Source: Paenibacillus alba (GTDB lineage: Bacteria > Bacillota > Bacilli > Paenibacillales > NBRC-103111). From it: DNA of 64,000 nucleotides. A program made the position numbers and the translations under genes. This document shows, one piece after another, positions 1-9,913 of this stretch. Position 1 is the first letter of the stretch. Each line of letters opens with the position of its first letter. The DNA lies in NCBI RefSeq assembly GCF_013204855.1, contig NZ_JABMKZ010000002.1, forward strand, positions 496,001 through 560,000, given 5' to 3'. Below the pieces are notes generated by a model that was not told where the DNA came from, searched no databases, and saw only the letters and a program-made list of their open reading frames with translations.

Positions 1-751
1 TTTTGACACGCTTTGCTTGCGGACGATCTCCAGCTAGGAATAAGTACGGCCCACTTTCGATCGGTTCAGCTACAGCAGCTTCAAGCAGTTGATCCAGATC
101 TACATGCCTAGCTACCTTATCTGCTAATTGGTCAAAAAATGGCTGCAGCTCTCCACGCCCAATGGAGGGAACAAGTCCCAAATGCCGTTCAGGGAGCTCC
201 ATGCCGGCATCCTTAGGCAAATAGCCGAACACAGGAATACCGCATTCCTGTTCAATGGCTTGCTTCACCAGCTTATAGTGCCCCTCGCTGCCTGCTCGAT
301 TAGCGATTACGCCAACAATCCGGTCTCCTTGACCAAACTGCTGAAATCCTCGCACGATCGCGGCAACACTTCTTGCCATGCTCGCAATATTGACAACAAG
401 GATAACCGGAGCCCCAAGAAGACGCCCGATATCTGCTGTGCTTCCTTCATCAGATAAGGGGTCCTTGCCATCAAACATGCCCATAACGCCCTCGATTAAC
501 GAAATATCAGCGCCGCTGCTGCCACGTTGAAATATTTCTTTCACCGCTTCCCGCGGAACCATCCAAGAATCCAAATTGCGGGCGGGTCTTCCTGTCACGG
601 CTGTATGATACGTTGGATCAATATAATCGGGGCCGCATTTAAACCCTTGAACAGCAAGACCTCGCTTCTGTAAAGCAGCCATAATACCAATCGTCAACGT
701 TGTCTTCCCGACACCGCTGCCTGTACCGGCAATCACAAGCCTGCGATCCAT
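1..751 (-). CDS. cbiA: Cobyrinate a,c-diamide synthase CbiA, 3' part cut by window edge
   Basis: The reading frame starts with ATG at 751 and stays open to the left edge, giving about 250 N-terminal residues. The N-terminus is MDRRLVIAGTGSGVGKTTLT, a P-loop of the CobB/CbiA family. Further on come GFKCGPDYIDP, NLDSWM and EGVMGMFDG, typical of the ATP-dependent amidases that convert the a and c acetate side chains of cobyrinic acid to amides using glutamine. The C-terminal glutaminase half lies outside the window. Its start overlaps the cbiG stop by one base (TAATG), so translation is probably coupled. It is the last cobalamin gene visible here, and the operon may continue to the left. Confidence 0.93.
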   Translation of the reverse strand, partial: MDRRLVIAGTGSGVGKTTLTIGIMAALQKRGLAVQGFKCGPDYIDPTYHTAVTGRPARNLDSWMVPREAVKEIFQRGSSGADISLIEGVMGMFDGKDPLSDEGSTADIGRLLGAPVILVVNIASMARSVAAIVRGFQQFGQGDRIVGVIANRAGSEGHYKLVKQAIEQECGIPVFGYLPKDAGMELPERHLGLVPSIGRGELQPFFDQLADKVARHVDLDQLLEAAVAEPIESGPYLFLAGDRPQAKRVK

Positions 752-1908
752 TACAAGCCACCTCGCTCATCCTCTTTGGCAATACCAAATTCGAGCAAAC
801 CTACTGAAATGGTGACATTTGCTGATTTCTTCTTAATTAAGGCCAGCTTATTATGACCGGTGTATAACTTCACAGCCGGTTCACTCACAGCATAAGCTCC
901 CGTGAACTTAAATACCGTTTCAGAAGGTGCTTCTACGCTCACTGTGTTCAGCATCTCGGGCGTGTAATAGTTGAACTCCCAGCCATACTTGCGAGTCACC
1001 TCAAGCAATCCTGCTTCATCCTGCTTCAAATCAATGGTGCAGACAGCTTTTACACTACGTATTGAAAAAGACAGCTCATCCAGTGTCTCACGAATAACTT
1101 GTTCAATTTCCTCGGCAGAAGTTCCGCGGTTGCATCCTATACCTAACACGATCACTTTAGGTCGATACAAGACGCCGTTCGTCAGAATACTCATCTCTTC
1201 CTGCTGGAGCAGACGATGCGTAACGAGCAGCACCGCATTGGGGCTGCTTGCCCGTCCCTCTTCAATAGAGCTGAATTGCTGTATATTCGGCGGGATCGGT
1301 CGATCATGCGTCCACCAGTTAGGCTCACCTGATTCTTGGATCACCGCAATCTTTTCTTCATTCACAACTGCCGCGCTGACCGGTGTCAGCTTATCGGCTG
1401 ATTCCCAAACCCATCCGAAACGACGACCAAAGAGATCGACAGGAATCGTTTTCTGGACATCGGAAGCTGTTGTGATGACGGCTTTGGCGTTAATCGCTGC
1501 GGCAACTTCATGCGTTAACTCATTCGCTCCGCCTAAATGACCGGAGAGTACACTGATAACGTGCTCCCCATTATCATCAATCACAACAACCCCTGGATCT
1601 TTCTTCTTATCCTTGAGCAAGGGGGCAATCATTCGAACAACTGCACCCAGCGAAATAATGATAATAAGTCCTTGATAAGCAGGGAAAAGAGCAGGAAACA
1701 ACATGCGCACACTACCCTCAAACAGTTGAATGGAGCGCTGCTCTTCATCACCTTTGGTAAACTTGCTCATGTAATAAACATCCGTGCCGCTCATCTGCTC
1801 ATTCAGCTTGCGCGCAATCTCAACACCATGCTTCGTGATAGCCACAACCGCATAATCATTCTGTTGACGAATTTCCGGGACTATCCCCTCTTTGAGGCTT
1901 ATCGTCAT
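751..1908 (-). CDS. cbiG: Cobalt-precorrin-5A hydrolase CbiG
   Basis: The product is 385 residues. It opens the ring-A delta-lactone of cobalt-precorrin-5A and releases acetaldehyde, a step specific to the anaerobic (early cobalt insertion) B12 route. An N-terminal CbiG domain shows GLIIIISLGAVVRMIAP and the stretch SVLSGHLGGANELT. The C-terminal CbiG domain begins near residue 255 with VLGIGCNRGTSAEEIEQ. The gene overlaps cbiF by four bases (ATGA) and cbiA by one base. The start ATG at 1908 lies inside the cbiF stop region. Length and domain order are normal. Confidence 0.93.
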   Translation of the reverse strand: MTISLKEGIVPEIRQQNDYAVVAITKHGVEIARKLNEQMSGTDVYYMSKFTKGDEEQRSIQLFEGSVRMLFPALFPAYQGLIIIISLGAVVRMIAPLLKDKKKDPGVVVIDDNGEHVISVLSGHLGGANELTHEVAAAINAKAVITTASDVQKTIPVDLFGRRFGWVWESADKLTPVSAAVVNEEKIAVIQESGEPNWWTHDRPIPPNIQQFSSIEEGRASSPNAVLLVTHRLLQQEEMSILTNGVLYRPKVIVLGIGCNRGTSAEEIEQVIRETLDELSFSIRSVKAVCTIDLKQDEAGLLEVTRKYGWEFNYYTPEMLNTVSVEAPSETVFKFTGAYAVSEPAVKLYTGHNKLALIKKKSANVTISVGLLEFGIAKEDERGGL

Positions 1909-2681
1909 GGTTTAACACCTCTGCGGAAGCGGTGCGTGAATGATTTGTCGTACAGCTTGGAGCGATATTCTTCTTTCCCATGAATTTCCGGGTCCAGCGC
2001 CCATCCCGCCAGAATCATCGCATGAGAGCGAATACCATGCGTTCGCATATCCGCTTCTAATTGTCCTACTGTGGTACGAACAATAAGCTGATCCGGCCAT
2101 GTAGCACGCTGTACGACCGCAACTGGCGTATCTTCACTCCATCCCGCTTCCATAAACTCGCTCACAACCTTCTTGATCAGGGTCGCACTCAAGAACAAAG
2201 CGATCGTACAATGATGTGCGGCAAGATCTCGCAACTTCTCAAGCTCAGGAACCGGCGTACGTCCCTCGGCACGTGTTAGGATTACTGTCTGCGTCAAATC
2301 GGGGATGGTTAATTCCGCACCAACAGCCGCGGCAGAGGCGAAAACTGAACTAACGCCGGGAATAATCTCATACCCAATATCTTCTTTACGCAGTAAAGCA
2401 ATCTGCTCCATCGTAGCACCGAACATAGCCGGATCACCCGTATGAACGCGAACAACCATTTTCCCTTGTTTCAAGCGATCGACAATGATTGCGACCATCT
2501 CTGTCAAATCCATGCCAGAGCTTTTCAACACTTCCGCCTCAGGCTTTGCTTTGGCAATCAGTTCTTCATTCACAAGCGAATCCGTGTACATGACAACGTC
2601 CGCTTCCTGAAGCAGCTTCAAGCCTTTCACCGTAATTAAATCGGGATCGCCAGGACCTGCGCCAATAATATAAAGTTTCAT
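1905..2681 (-). CDS. cbiF: Cobalt-precorrin-4 C11-methyltransferase CbiF
   Basis: A 258-residue tetrapyrrole SAM-methyltransferase (CbiF/CobM). The N-terminal glycine-rich loop is IIGAGPGDPDLITVKG. The motif VRVHTGDPAMFGA, near residues 85-97, is the family signature of the C11 methylase, and GVSSVFASAAAVGAELT follows. It methylates C11 of cobalt-precorrin-4 with S-adenosylmethionine in the cytoplasm. The start ATG at 2681 directly abuts the cbiL stop, and its end overlaps cbiG by four bases, so it is tightly embedded in the operon. Confidence 0.94.
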   Translation of the reverse strand: MKLYIIGAGPGDPDLITVKGLKLLQEADVVMYTDSLVNEELIAKAKPEAEVLKSSGMDLTEMVAIIVDRLKQGKMVVRVHTGDPAMFGATMEQIALLRKEDIGYEIIPGVSSVFASAAAVGAELTIPDLTQTVILTRAEGRTPVPELEKLRDLAAHHCTIALFLSATLIKKVVSEFMEAGWSEDTPVAVVQRATWPDQLIVRTTVGQLEADMRTHGIRSHAMILAGWALDPEIHGKEEYRSKLYDKSFTHRFRRGVKP

Positions 2682-3392
2682 CTATTTTCTCACCACCATC
2701 AAAGTTAAATATTCCAATTCCCGTCCTTGCAGCTCATCCACATTGCGCCAAATCTCTTCCTCCGATGAAGTTACTTTGGTTAACACAGAAGCTTTGCTCA
2801 CAAGACTTAGATCACGAAGAACGGACAGCATTAAATCAATGACCTTTGCTACTTTAATAAACACGACACAGTCATGCTCTTCAATCGCTTTACGCATTTT
2901 GTCATAGTCATCCATCGCCGGAACGATGGCAATTTGTTCATCACCATCCGCCAGCGGGATGCCTAAGCGAGAAGCTGAGGCGTTAATAGACGATATGCCA
3001 GGAATAGAAACAGCCTTGACTTCCGGATGACGTTCATTCATGAGGCGCATCAAATGGATGTAGGTGCTGTAAATCATCGGATCGCCTTCCGTTACAAAAG
3101 CAACATCTTTCCCCTGTATCAAATGCGCGTAGACACTTTCAACCGTTTTCGTCCACTGTATTTCAAGCGCTTCTTTATCCCTAGTCATCGGAAACGTTAG
3201 GCCCATCATCTCTTTTTGCTCTGTATTCACATAAAGCTCAGTAATGGCCAAAGCATAGCTTTTCGCACCGCGTTTCTTTCTTGGATATGCGATAACCGGG
3301 CACTCTTTCAACAACCTGAACGCTTTCACTGTAATCAATTCCGGGTCACCGGGACCAACACCCAAACCATAAAGTGTTCCAAGTTTACTCAT
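2682..3392 (-). CDS. cbiL: Cobalt-factor II/precorrin-2 C20-methyltransferase CbiL
   Basis: A 236-residue SAM-dependent methylase that adds the C20 methyl group to cobalt-factor II, an early step of corrin-ring building. Visible signs are [19 protein letters not shown] at the N-terminus, [17 protein letters not shown] and [20 protein letters not shown], which distinguish CbiL/CobI from the other tetrapyrrole methylases. I chose ATG at 3392 because GGAGG lies eight bases upstream; the GTG three bases earlier is less well spaced. It overlaps the end of cbiET by eight bases. Confidence 0.93.
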   Translation of the reverse strand: MSKLGTLYGLGVGPGDPELITVKAFRLLKECPVIAYPRKKRGAKSYALAITELYVNTEQKEMMGLTFPMTRDKEALEIQWTKTVESVYAHLIQGKDVAFVTEGDPMIYSTYIHLMRLMNERHPEVKAVSIPGISSINASASRLGIPLADGDEQIAIVPAMDDYDKMRKAIEEHDCVVFIKVAKVIDLMLSVLRDLSLVSKASVLTKVTSSEEEIWRNVDELQGRELEYLTLMVVRK

Positions 3393-4620
3393 CACTGCTT
3401 CCTCCCTCGCTATCTGCCTGCTTGCGTTCTGCGGTAATGATGTAGATAGGATTCAGTGCATCAAATCGTTTCATATGTAAGATCGGTTTGCTGCGCGAAA
3501 CCTGGACAAGCGCAATTTGCGTCGTGAAGCCAACCTTGGCAAATGTTTTATCCGCTTCATAAAGCGTCTCTATTGTTGCAGCGTTCAGAACAATACGGCC
3601 GTTCGGTTTCAATCTGGAAGCACAAACCGCCAGCAGTTCTTCCATTTCTCCGCCGCTTCCACCGATAAAGATGGCATCCGGATCTGCGAAGCCTTCCAAG
3701 CCCTTCGGCGCCCTGCTGTGCACTGCCGTTAAATCCACGCGGAATTTCGCGCTGTTTTCCAGGCAGTTGCGAAGATCGTCTTCGTTTTTTTCGATAGCAA
3801 ATACAGCGCCTTCACGGGCAATCCGAGCCGCCTCAATGGCAACAGAGCCAGTACACGTGCCAATATCCCAGACAACGCTATCTGCGCGAAGCCCTAATTG
3901 GCTAATGCTTAATACGCGTATCTCTTTTTTCGTAATGAGCCCCTTATCTGGCTTGCGTTGGGCAAATTGATCATCTTCGATGCCTAGCGGCCATACAGGA
4001 CCTGTTGATTGTCTTTTCAGTATCACAACATTTAACGGCGAAAACGAAGCTTCTCGCAGCTGTTCCAACTCATACCAACCGCATCGTTCTTCGTCTCCCT
4101 CCAAGTTCTCCGCAACGAAAGCCCGGTATTCCGTCATGCCATAAGAAAGCAAATAGGACGCAATGGCGCTTGGGGAATTGGTTTCATCCGTGAGGAGCGC
4201 TATTTTGTCTTTGCCGTCAATCCGCTGTGCCAAGCCCTTGATGCTGCGCCCATGTACACTTGTAATATACGCGTCGTGCCAGCTTTCCCCCATGCGGGCA
4301 AACGCCAATTGAATCGAGCTGACAGCTGGGTAAAACTGCACGCCTTCCAGCTTCTTCGCGACATAACCGCCAATGCCATAAAACAGCGGGTCGCCCGACG
4401 CCAAAATAACGACCGAGCGCTCCTCCGTCTGAAGCTTATGTATAAGCTCAGGCAAGCTGCCTTTAATCACGATTTTCTCCCCGGCAAAGTTCGGGAAAAA
4501 AGCCAGGTTGCGCTCACCGCCAACCAAAACTTCACATTCGTTGATCCACTTGCTATATAAAGGGATTAGGCTCCCTTGACCGCTATCGCCGATTCCGATT
4601 ACTTTCACATTTGTACTCAT
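3385..4620 (-). CDS. cbiET: Cobalt-precorrin-7 C5/C15-methyltransferase, CbiE-CbiT fusion
   Basis: A 411-residue fusion of two enzymes that are separate in Salmonella. Residues 1 to about 205 form CbiE (C5 methylase), with [20 protein letters not shown]. Residues about 220 to 400 form CbiT, a class I SAM-methyltransferase that adds the C15 methyl and decarboxylates the C12 acetate. Its SAM loop is [17 protein letters not shown] and [12 protein letters not shown] follows. The fusion equals CobL of aerobic organisms and is common in Bacillota. The gene overlaps cbiD by four bases (ATGA). Confidence 0.93.
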   Translation of the reverse strand: MSTNVKVIGIGDSGQGSLIPLYSKWINECEVLVGGERNLAFFPNFAGEKIVIKGSLPELIHKLQTEERSVVILASGDPLFYGIGGYVAKKLEGVQFYPAVSSIQLAFARMGESWHDAYITSVHGRSIKGLAQRIDGKDKIALLTDETNSPSAIASYLLSYGMTEYRAFVAENLEGDEERCGWYELEQLREASFSPLNVVILKRQSTGPVWPLGIEDDQFAQRKPDKGLITKKEIRVLSISQLGLRADSVVWDIGTCTGSVAIEAARIAREGAVFAIEKNEDDLRNCLENSAKFRVDLTAVHSRAPKGLEGFADPDAIFIGGSGGEMEELLAVCASRLKPNGRIVLNAATIETLYEADKTFAKVGFTTQIALVQVSRSKPILHMKRFDALNPIYIITAERKQADSEGGSSDE

Positions 4621-5747
4621 TCGTATCCCATCTCTCCATTCCCACTGCTTTTCACCATGGCCGATTTCCCTAAAAGCTCGGCTTTCATTGAAATAATGAC
4701 CGTTTCTATGCGATCAAACCCGTCTCGACCTACCTCTTCAAGTCCAGCCAAATTGCAGCGCTCGCACAATCGTTCAAAATATCGCAAATAGCCTTGCGCA
4801 GCCATCATATCCCCAACCTGCGAGGCCGTGTTCGCACCTCTTACTTCTGCAACAAGCTCATCTGGCGCCTCTGATTCAATCGCCACTTGGGCAAGGAATT
4901 CGAAATCCACAGCTGCCGACTTCGAATGGACCATCATGACACCTTGGGCCACTTTCGAAAATTTCCCCATCATGCCAACGAGAGTAATTTTGCGGATGCC
5001 TTGGCGCTGCGCTTGCGTCAAAGCAAATCCAACAAAATCCCCCATCTCGATGAAGGCTTCCTCCGGAAGCTCCGGATACATTTGGATACCGTAAATTTCC
5101 GTCCGGCCGCCGGTCGACAGCACCAGCTGATCGCAGCCGCATTTCACCGCAACGCGGATCGCCTGCGCGACGCTCGCCTTGTAGGCGGCAGTCGAGAATG
5201 GCACCACGGTGCCGCGAGTGCCCAGAATCGAAATCCCGCCGAGGATGCCCAGACGCCCATTGAGCGTCTTCTTGGCGATCTCTTCGCCGGCGGGAACAGA
5301 AACGAGCACGTCTACGCCGTGCTCGATCTCGTATTGGTCAAGCACCTCTTGCACGGTTTCGCGGATCATTTTCCGCGGGACCGGGTTGATGGCAGCTTGA
5401 CCGACTTCTACCGGCAGGCCGGGCTTCGTCACGCGCCCCACGCCAACGCCGCCATCTATGCCGACGCCAGGCTCGGCACGGAAGCTCACGCGCACGATGA
5501 TTTCGGCACCGTGCGTCGCATCGGGATCATCGCCACCGTCCTTGATGACGGCGGCCTCGCCCCACAGCGGCGTAAAGCTGCAGCTGTGGAGGACAAATTC
5601 GACCGTTTCCCCGATGGGGATACGGATGTGCACGAGCGCTTGCGGCGCTTGCTCAATGAGCGCCAGCAGAGCTGCCTTCGCTCCTGCGGTTGCGCAGGAG
5701 CCGGTGGTATAGCCGTGACGCAGCGGCTTGTCCGGTACTTCCTGCAT
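4617..5747 (-). CDS. cbiD: Cobalt-precorrin-5B C1-methyltransferase CbiD
   Basis: A 376-residue CbiD, the C1-methylase found only in the anaerobic B12 route and unrelated in fold to the other methylases. Characteristic stretches are [20 protein letters not shown] at the N-terminus, [20 protein letters not shown] and [20 protein letters not shown]. The start ATG at 5747 follows AAGGAGTAGCGCCT. The 5' two thirds, roughly 5100-5750, is much richer in G and C by eye than the flanking genes, which also creates long spurious antisense frames. cbiC ends five bases upstream. Confidence 0.93.
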   Translation of the reverse strand: MQEVPDKPLRHGYTTGSCATAGAKAALLALIEQAPQALVHIRIPIGETVEFVLHSCSFTPLWGEAAVIKDGGDDPDATHGAEIIVRVSFRAEPGVGIDGGVGVGRVTKPGLPVEVGQAAINPVPRKMIRETVQEVLDQYEIEHGVDVLVSVPAGEEIAKKTLNGRLGILGGISILGTRGTVVPFSTAAYKASVAQAIRVAVKCGCDQLVLSTGGRTEIYGIQMYPELPEEAFIEMGDFVGFALTQAQRQGIRKITLVGMMGKFSKVAQGVMMVHSKSAAVDFEFLAQVAIESEAPDELVAEVRGANTASQVGDMMAAQGYLRYFERLCERCNLAGLEEVGRDGFDRIETVIISMKAELLGKSAMVKSSGNGEMGYE

Positions 5748-5752
5748 AGGCG

Positions 5753-6403
5753 CTACTCCTTACGCGCCGCCATGATCGACAGCGCATTGACTGCCGCCAC
5801 GGCAACAGGGCTGCCGCCCTTACGGCCAATATTCGTAATAAACGGAATATCCAGCTTGGCCAATTCGTCCTTGGACTCCGCTGCGGATACGAATCCTACC
5901 GGTACGCCGACGATCAGCCCAGGTTTGGCAATTCCTTCTTTGACAAGACGAATTAATTCCAGCAATGCCGTAGGAGCATTTCCAATCGCATAGATGGCTC
6001 CGTCCGCTTCTTTGATCGCTTTGCGAATGGAGATAATGGCCCGCGTCGTATTTAAGCGCTTCGCTTCCTCCATCACATCTTTATCGGATATATAGACTCT
6101 GACATCGCCGCCGAATTGCTCAATGCGAGGCTTGCTGATACCGACTTGGACCATTTGAACGTCGGCCACAACAATTTTACCTGCTCGAATCGCAGCAATA
6201 CCTGCTTCAATGGCTCGCGGATGAAAAACGAGACTGCGTCCCAATTCAAAGTCCGCGGATGCGTGAATAACCCGTTGAACAACCGGATATTGCTCCGCTG
6301 TAAAGGGATGCTCCCCCAGTTCCTCTGTAATCATTTCAAAGCTTTTCTCTTCAATTTCCTGTGGTTGAACGGTTAGTGGTTTAAATTCTGTATGAAAATC
6401 CAT
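5753..6403 (-). CDS. cbiC: Cobalt-precorrin-8 methylmutase CbiC
   Basis: A 216-residue precorrin-8X methylmutase that moves the C11 methyl to C12 to give cobyrinic acid. The catalytic histidine is His47 in VVQRVIHASADFELG. Other family marks are the substrate-pocket stretches RAIISIRKAIKEADGAIYAI, VGVPVGFVSAAESKD and TNIGRKGGSPVAVAAVNAL at the C-terminus. Length is typical. It sits five bases from cbiD and from cbiJ, within the operon. Confidence 0.94.
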   Translation of the reverse strand: MDFHTEFKPLTVQPQEIEEKSFEMITEELGEHPFTAEQYPVVQRVIHASADFELGRSLVFHPRAIEAGIAAIRAGKIVVADVQMVQVGISKPRIEQFGGDVRVYISDKDVMEEAKRLNTTRAIISIRKAIKEADGAIYAIGNAPTALLELIRLVKEGIAKPGLIVGVPVGFVSAAESKDELAKLDIPFITNIGRKGGSPVAVAAVNALSIMAARKE

Positions 6404-6408
6404 GCGAG

Positions 6409-7188
6409 TTAGTCCTCCTTTTGAGTACGATCGTTAATAAATTGAATGACACCGTTGAAATCGGAATACAGCGTTCCATATTCAAGCTCAGGTCTGCCGA
6501 TTACAATGCTCGGTATGCCCATCTCCAAAGCTGCTTCCAGTTTCTCATCCACAGCTCCGACTTTTCCGCTTTCTTTGGTGATCATCAAAGTCACTTTGTA
6601 GTGATCATAGAGTGCTTTATTCAACTCTTTGGAGAATGGTCCCTGCATAGCGATAATATTTTTTTGCTCGATGCCTAGCTCTTCGCACTTCTCCATATTG
6701 TCCTGACGCGGCAGCATCCGGGCAATAAGTCTTGTATCCGGAAGTCCGATCAGACGATCAGCAAAGATTTTTAATGTTTTGCTGCCAGTTGTGAGCATAA
6801 TATTCCCACGTTTATCAGCTGCCAGCTCAGCAGCTTGTTTATAGTCATCCACCGTTGTGACAAGGGCGCCTTGCTCAATGGATAAGCTTTGGCGTTCGAA
6901 GCGCACATAGGGGACGACAGCAAGCTTGGCAGCGGCCATTGCGTTCTTCGAAGCCTCTTCGGCAAAAGGATGTGTCGCATCAACAACAATGCGAATTTCC
7001 TTCTGCTCGATGAGTTGTTTCATGTCTTCAGACGTCAAGCGCCCTGTCAGAACAGGCAGGCCTTCTGTCTCCATGCTCTTCGCAGCACTTTCCGTTACGA
7101 CCGTGGTCAGCACTTCATAACCGGCTGCACGAATTCCCAAAGCCAGTTCCCTGGCATCGCTTGTACCTGCAAGTACGAGAATCATCAT
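6409..7188 (-). CDS. cbiJ: Cobalt-precorrin-6A reductase CbiJ
   Basis: A 259-residue CbiJ/CobK that reduces the macrocycle of precorrin-6A with a nicotinamide cofactor. It begins ILVLAGTSDARELALGIRAA, the family N-terminus, and contains VVDATHPFAEEASKNA, GNIMLTTGSKTL and VTLMITKESGKVGAVDEKLE. GGAGG precedes two possible in-frame ATG codons (7188 and 7185), and either would be well spaced. It overlaps cbiX by four bases. Confidence 0.92.
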   Translation of the reverse strand: MMILVLAGTSDARELALGIRAAGYEVLTTVVTESAAKSMETEGLPVLTGRLTSEDMKQLIEQKEIRIVVDATHPFAEEASKNAMAAAKLAVVPYVRFERQSLSIEQGALVTTVDDYKQAAELAADKRGNIMLTTGSKTLKIFADRLIGLPDTRLIARMLPRQDNMEKCEELGIEQKNIIAMQGPFSKELNKALYDHYKVTLMITKESGKVGAVDEKLEAALEMGIPSIVIGRPELEYGTLYSDFNGVIQFINDRTQKED

Positions 7189-8153
7189 TTGCTGCCTCCA
7201 GTGTGAGCGTGGTCGTGGTCATGATGGTGATCATGATCGTGATGGTCGTGATCGTGATCGTGATGATCATGGTGATCATGGTGATGGTCATGGTCGTGAT
7301 GGTCGTGATCATGGTGGTGATCATCATGATCGTGATGGTGATGATGGTCGATATGCTTCATCGCTTCCAGACGATATTGGCACATATCACAATTCATCTT
7401 CACTTCATCCTGAAGTGCTTCTTGTGCCCGGCCGATCAGAATATCTTGCAGCAGCGGATGGAAGCCAAAATATGGCGCTAACTGGAATTGTTTATCTGGA
7501 TAAGTAGCTCTATATCCTTCAACCATCTTTTCCATCCGTTGAATCAATACACCTGTAAACAAGAAATACGGCAGTACGATTACCTTCTTAGCTCCGAGCA
7601 GCAAGCACCGTTCTACACCATCATCCATCAGAGGCGCGGTTACGCCAATAAAAGCTGTTTCAACCCACTTCACTTGAAGCTTTTCCCAAAATAAACGTGA
7701 AATTTTGAAGAGATCGCTATTGGCATCAGCGTCACTGCTTCCCCGGCCTACGATCAATAGCGCCGTTTCTGCTAATTCCTCCTTCACATGTATGCCAAGA
7801 TCCTCAACTCTCGATGTCAAAATATCAAGAATTTGCTCGTGTACTCCTATCGGTCTTCCATATGTAAACTTCACTAACGGATATTTCTGCTTGGCATCAT
7901 CAATCGCAGACGGGATATGGATTTTGGCGTGACCTGCTGCAAATAAAATAATCGGGATTACCACAACATGCGTTGCGCCTAATTCAATACAACGGTCAAT
8001 GCCTTGCATAATCGTTGGCTGGACAAATTCAAGAAAACAAGTTTCTACAATTTGTTCCTTCATCTTGCTTGCAATCTCCGAAACGAAGAGACGCACTTCT
8101 TCATTCCCGCCTTCTTCCCGACTTCCATGACCCACAAATAAAACTGCATTCAT
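7185..8153 (-). CDS. cbiX: Sirohydrochlorin cobaltochelatase CbiX, long form with His-rich tail
   Basis: A 322-residue class II chelatase that inserts cobalt into sirohydrochlorin, the entry step of the anaerobic route. Two CbiX half-domains are present. The first has VLFVGHGSREEGG (His9) and FAAGHAKIHIPSA (His75), the usual metal and acid/base histidines; the second has LIVGRGSSDADANSD. After residue 250 there is MNCDMC, matching the MXCXXC iron-sulfur motif described for the long CbiX of Bacillus megaterium. About 55 residues made almost only of His and Asp then run to the C-terminus (DNA 7200-7360, a GAT/CAT repeat). The tail is probably a cobalt store or metal buffer. Confidence 0.93.
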   Translation of the reverse strand: MNAVLFVGHGSREEGGNEEVRLFVSEIASKMKEQIVETCFLEFVQPTIMQGIDRCIELGATHVVVIPIILFAAGHAKIHIPSAIDDAKQKYPLVKFTYGRPIGVHEQILDILTSRVEDLGIHVKEELAETALLIVGRGSSDADANSDLFKISRLFWEKLQVKWVETAFIGVTAPLMDDGVERCLLLGAKKVIVLPYFLFTGVLIQRMEKMVEGYRATYPDKQFQLAPYFGFHPLLQDILIGRAQEALQDEVKMNCDMCQYRLEAMKHIDHHHHHDHDDHHHDHDHHDHDHHHDHHDHHDHDHDHHDHDHHHDHDHAHTGGSK

Positions 8154-8171
8154 CCCTATTTCCTCCTCTAC

Positions 8172-9881
8172 TTAATCCCCGCAAAGCGCATTTTCGATGA
8201 CAAAACCAACCGCCTCTTGATGGCGATATCCTTCAATCTCTTTGACACGCTTGAAAAATTTATGAAACCGCTCATTCGGATGTCCTTCTTTTTGATACCG
8301 TTCAACAATTCGTGTCACTAGTTCAACCAGTTCTTCCGGGTCTATGCCCTCAGCTACAGGCTGAGCCGCATGTGCATTTCTTCCAACTGTTTTTCCGCCA
8401 AGAAATAAATCGAATTTCTCTTTGCGGTACACGATGCCGATATCTTGTTGAACCGCGCCGTAACAAGCCATTCCACACCCATTAAACCCAATTTTCAATT
8501 CTTTGGGCACTTCCAAATGACCAATTCGGTTGTGGATCGCTTCCGCATAAGGAATTGAATCCCCTTTTTCCAAATTGCAGAAGTCACACGCTTTAATCTG
8601 TGCTACGTCGCCAATTGGTGAAAGCAGCAAGCCTAATGCGCTTAACTCCGTAGTGATTTGCTGCGGATTATCGGTTTGCACCCGCACAATCAATTGATGA
8701 TGAGGCGAATACTCTATATCTCCGCGCTCTCCGACAATCTCACCGATGGCTATCAGCTGAACGGCAGACAACTTTTTATTCGCGATACCCGGACTAACGG
8801 CAAACTCAAAGATAGATTGCGTTGCGGTCAAGTGGTTATTAAATTCTTCGGCAATATTGCTTCCCGTTCCCTGAGAAACTAACTGTAAGGCTTCCATTGC
8901 TAATTCGAGTGAATTACGCATAGAAGGACTCGGTGACGATTTCAGCAGGATGGGCTCTTCGATTCCCGTATCCTCTTCATCCTCTTCAATAAACCCGAAC
9001 TCGTCTTCTTCATCGTACACTTCAAAAGACTCCGTGAATTGTTCCTCTTCCAATTGCTCGAGAGCCCAAGGCTCCGCTTCTGATTTCAGACGTTGATGCG
9101 GTTTCAGCGGTTGTGTTTCCGCACCTAGCGTATATTTGCGCTGATAGCCGCGAGGTGTAATCATAAGTCCCTCATACAGCTTGGTAGCCGAATTCCCAAT
9201 AATAATCGTCGTCAGCATGCCAATATCATGATTCAGCATATCTTCGAGCGTAGTCACCACGATGTGTTGACGGTCCCGATAGGCGCTTTTCACAATACCG
9301 ACCGGCGTTAACGGAGATCTATATTTGAGTAGTATCTTTTGTGTTTCAACAATTTGTCTCGTTCTTCTCCCGCTACGCGGGTTATACAAGGCGATGACGA
9401 AATCCGCCATCCCCGCGGCTTCCACCCGCTTCGCGATCAACTCCCATGGCGTAAGGTGATCGCTCAAACTGATCGTACAAGAATCGTGCATGATTGGCGC
9501 TCCAAGCAATGAACCCGTGGAATGAACAGATGAAATGCCAGGCACGACTTCAACCTCAACGCCGCCCTCGCGCTTCCACCCTTGCTCCATTAGTACCTCA
9601 TACACGAGACCAGCCATCCCATAGACACCTGCGTCTCCACTTGAAATGACCGCCACTTTCTTACCTAGCTTGGCTTGTCTAACAGCCTCTTGCGCTCTGC
9701 TTACTTCCTCGGTCATTCCCGTTCTCACAATTTGCTGATCTGAAAGCAGACCTGCAATCAAATCAACATACGTGTTGTAGCCGATAATTACTTCGCTTTC
9801 TTGAATGGCTTCACGCGCGCGCTTCGTAATATGTTCGTAGCTCCCTGGGCCAAAGCCAATAATGAGCAATTTTCCTGCCAA
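8172..9881 (-). CDS. cbiH60: Cobalt-factor III C17-methyltransferase with ferredoxin-like reductase domain (CbiH60 type)
   Basis: A 569-residue two-domain protein and the first gene after the riboswitch. Residues 1 to about 245 are CbiH/CobJ: LLIIGFGPGSYEHITKRARE, VAVISSGDAGVYGMAGLVYE and IALYNPRSGRRTRQI. A linker at about 265-315 is very acidic. The C-terminal part, about 330-569, resembles the nitrite/sulfite reductase half-domain with cysteines in CDFCN and GFNGCGMAC that would hold a [4Fe-4S] cluster. The B. megaterium homologue CbiH60 carries out ring contraction of cobalt-factor III to cobalt-precorrin-4, and the same activity is inferred here. ATG at 9881 is the natural start. Confidence 0.92.
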   Translation of the reverse strand: MAGKLLIIGFGPGSYEHITKRAREAIQESEVIIGYNTYVDLIAGLLSDQQIVRTGMTEEVSRAQEAVRQAKLGKKVAVISSGDAGVYGMAGLVYEVLMEQGWKREGGVEVEVVPGISSVHSTGSLLGAPIMHDSCTISLSDHLTPWELIAKRVEAAGMADFVIALYNPRSGRRTRQIVETQKILLKYRSPLTPVGIVKSAYRDRQHIVVTTLEDMLNHDIGMLTTIIIGNSATKLYEGLMITPRGYQRKYTLGAETQPLKPHQRLKSEAEPWALEQLEEEQFTESFEVYDEEDEFGFIEEDEEDTGIEEPILLKSSPSPSMRNSLELAMEALQLVSQGTGSNIAEEFNNHLTATQSIFEFAVSPGIANKKLSAVQLIAIGEIVGERGDIEYSPHHQLIVRVQTDNPQQITTELSALGLLLSPIGDVAQIKACDFCNLEKGDSIPYAEAIHNRIGHLEVPKELKIGFNGCGMACYGAVQQDIGIVYRKEKFDLFLGGKTVGRNAHAAQPVAEGIDPEELVELVTRIVERYQKEGHPNERFHKFFKRVKEIEGYRHQEAVGFVIENALCGD

Positions 9882-9913
9882 TTCGGATCACCCTTTCCCG
9901 TTAATAAACAAAC

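Noticed and set aside
4887..5993. Long plus-strand open frame of 368 codons opposite cbiD and cbiC
   Set aside because: It is exactly antisense to two well-recognised enzymes and arises from the GC-rich codons of cbiD; no ribosome site or family resemblance.
7161..7481. Val/Met-rich frame opposite the CbiX His tail
   Set aside because: A mirror of the CAT/GAT repeat; the composition is a by-product and the real gene is on the minus strand.
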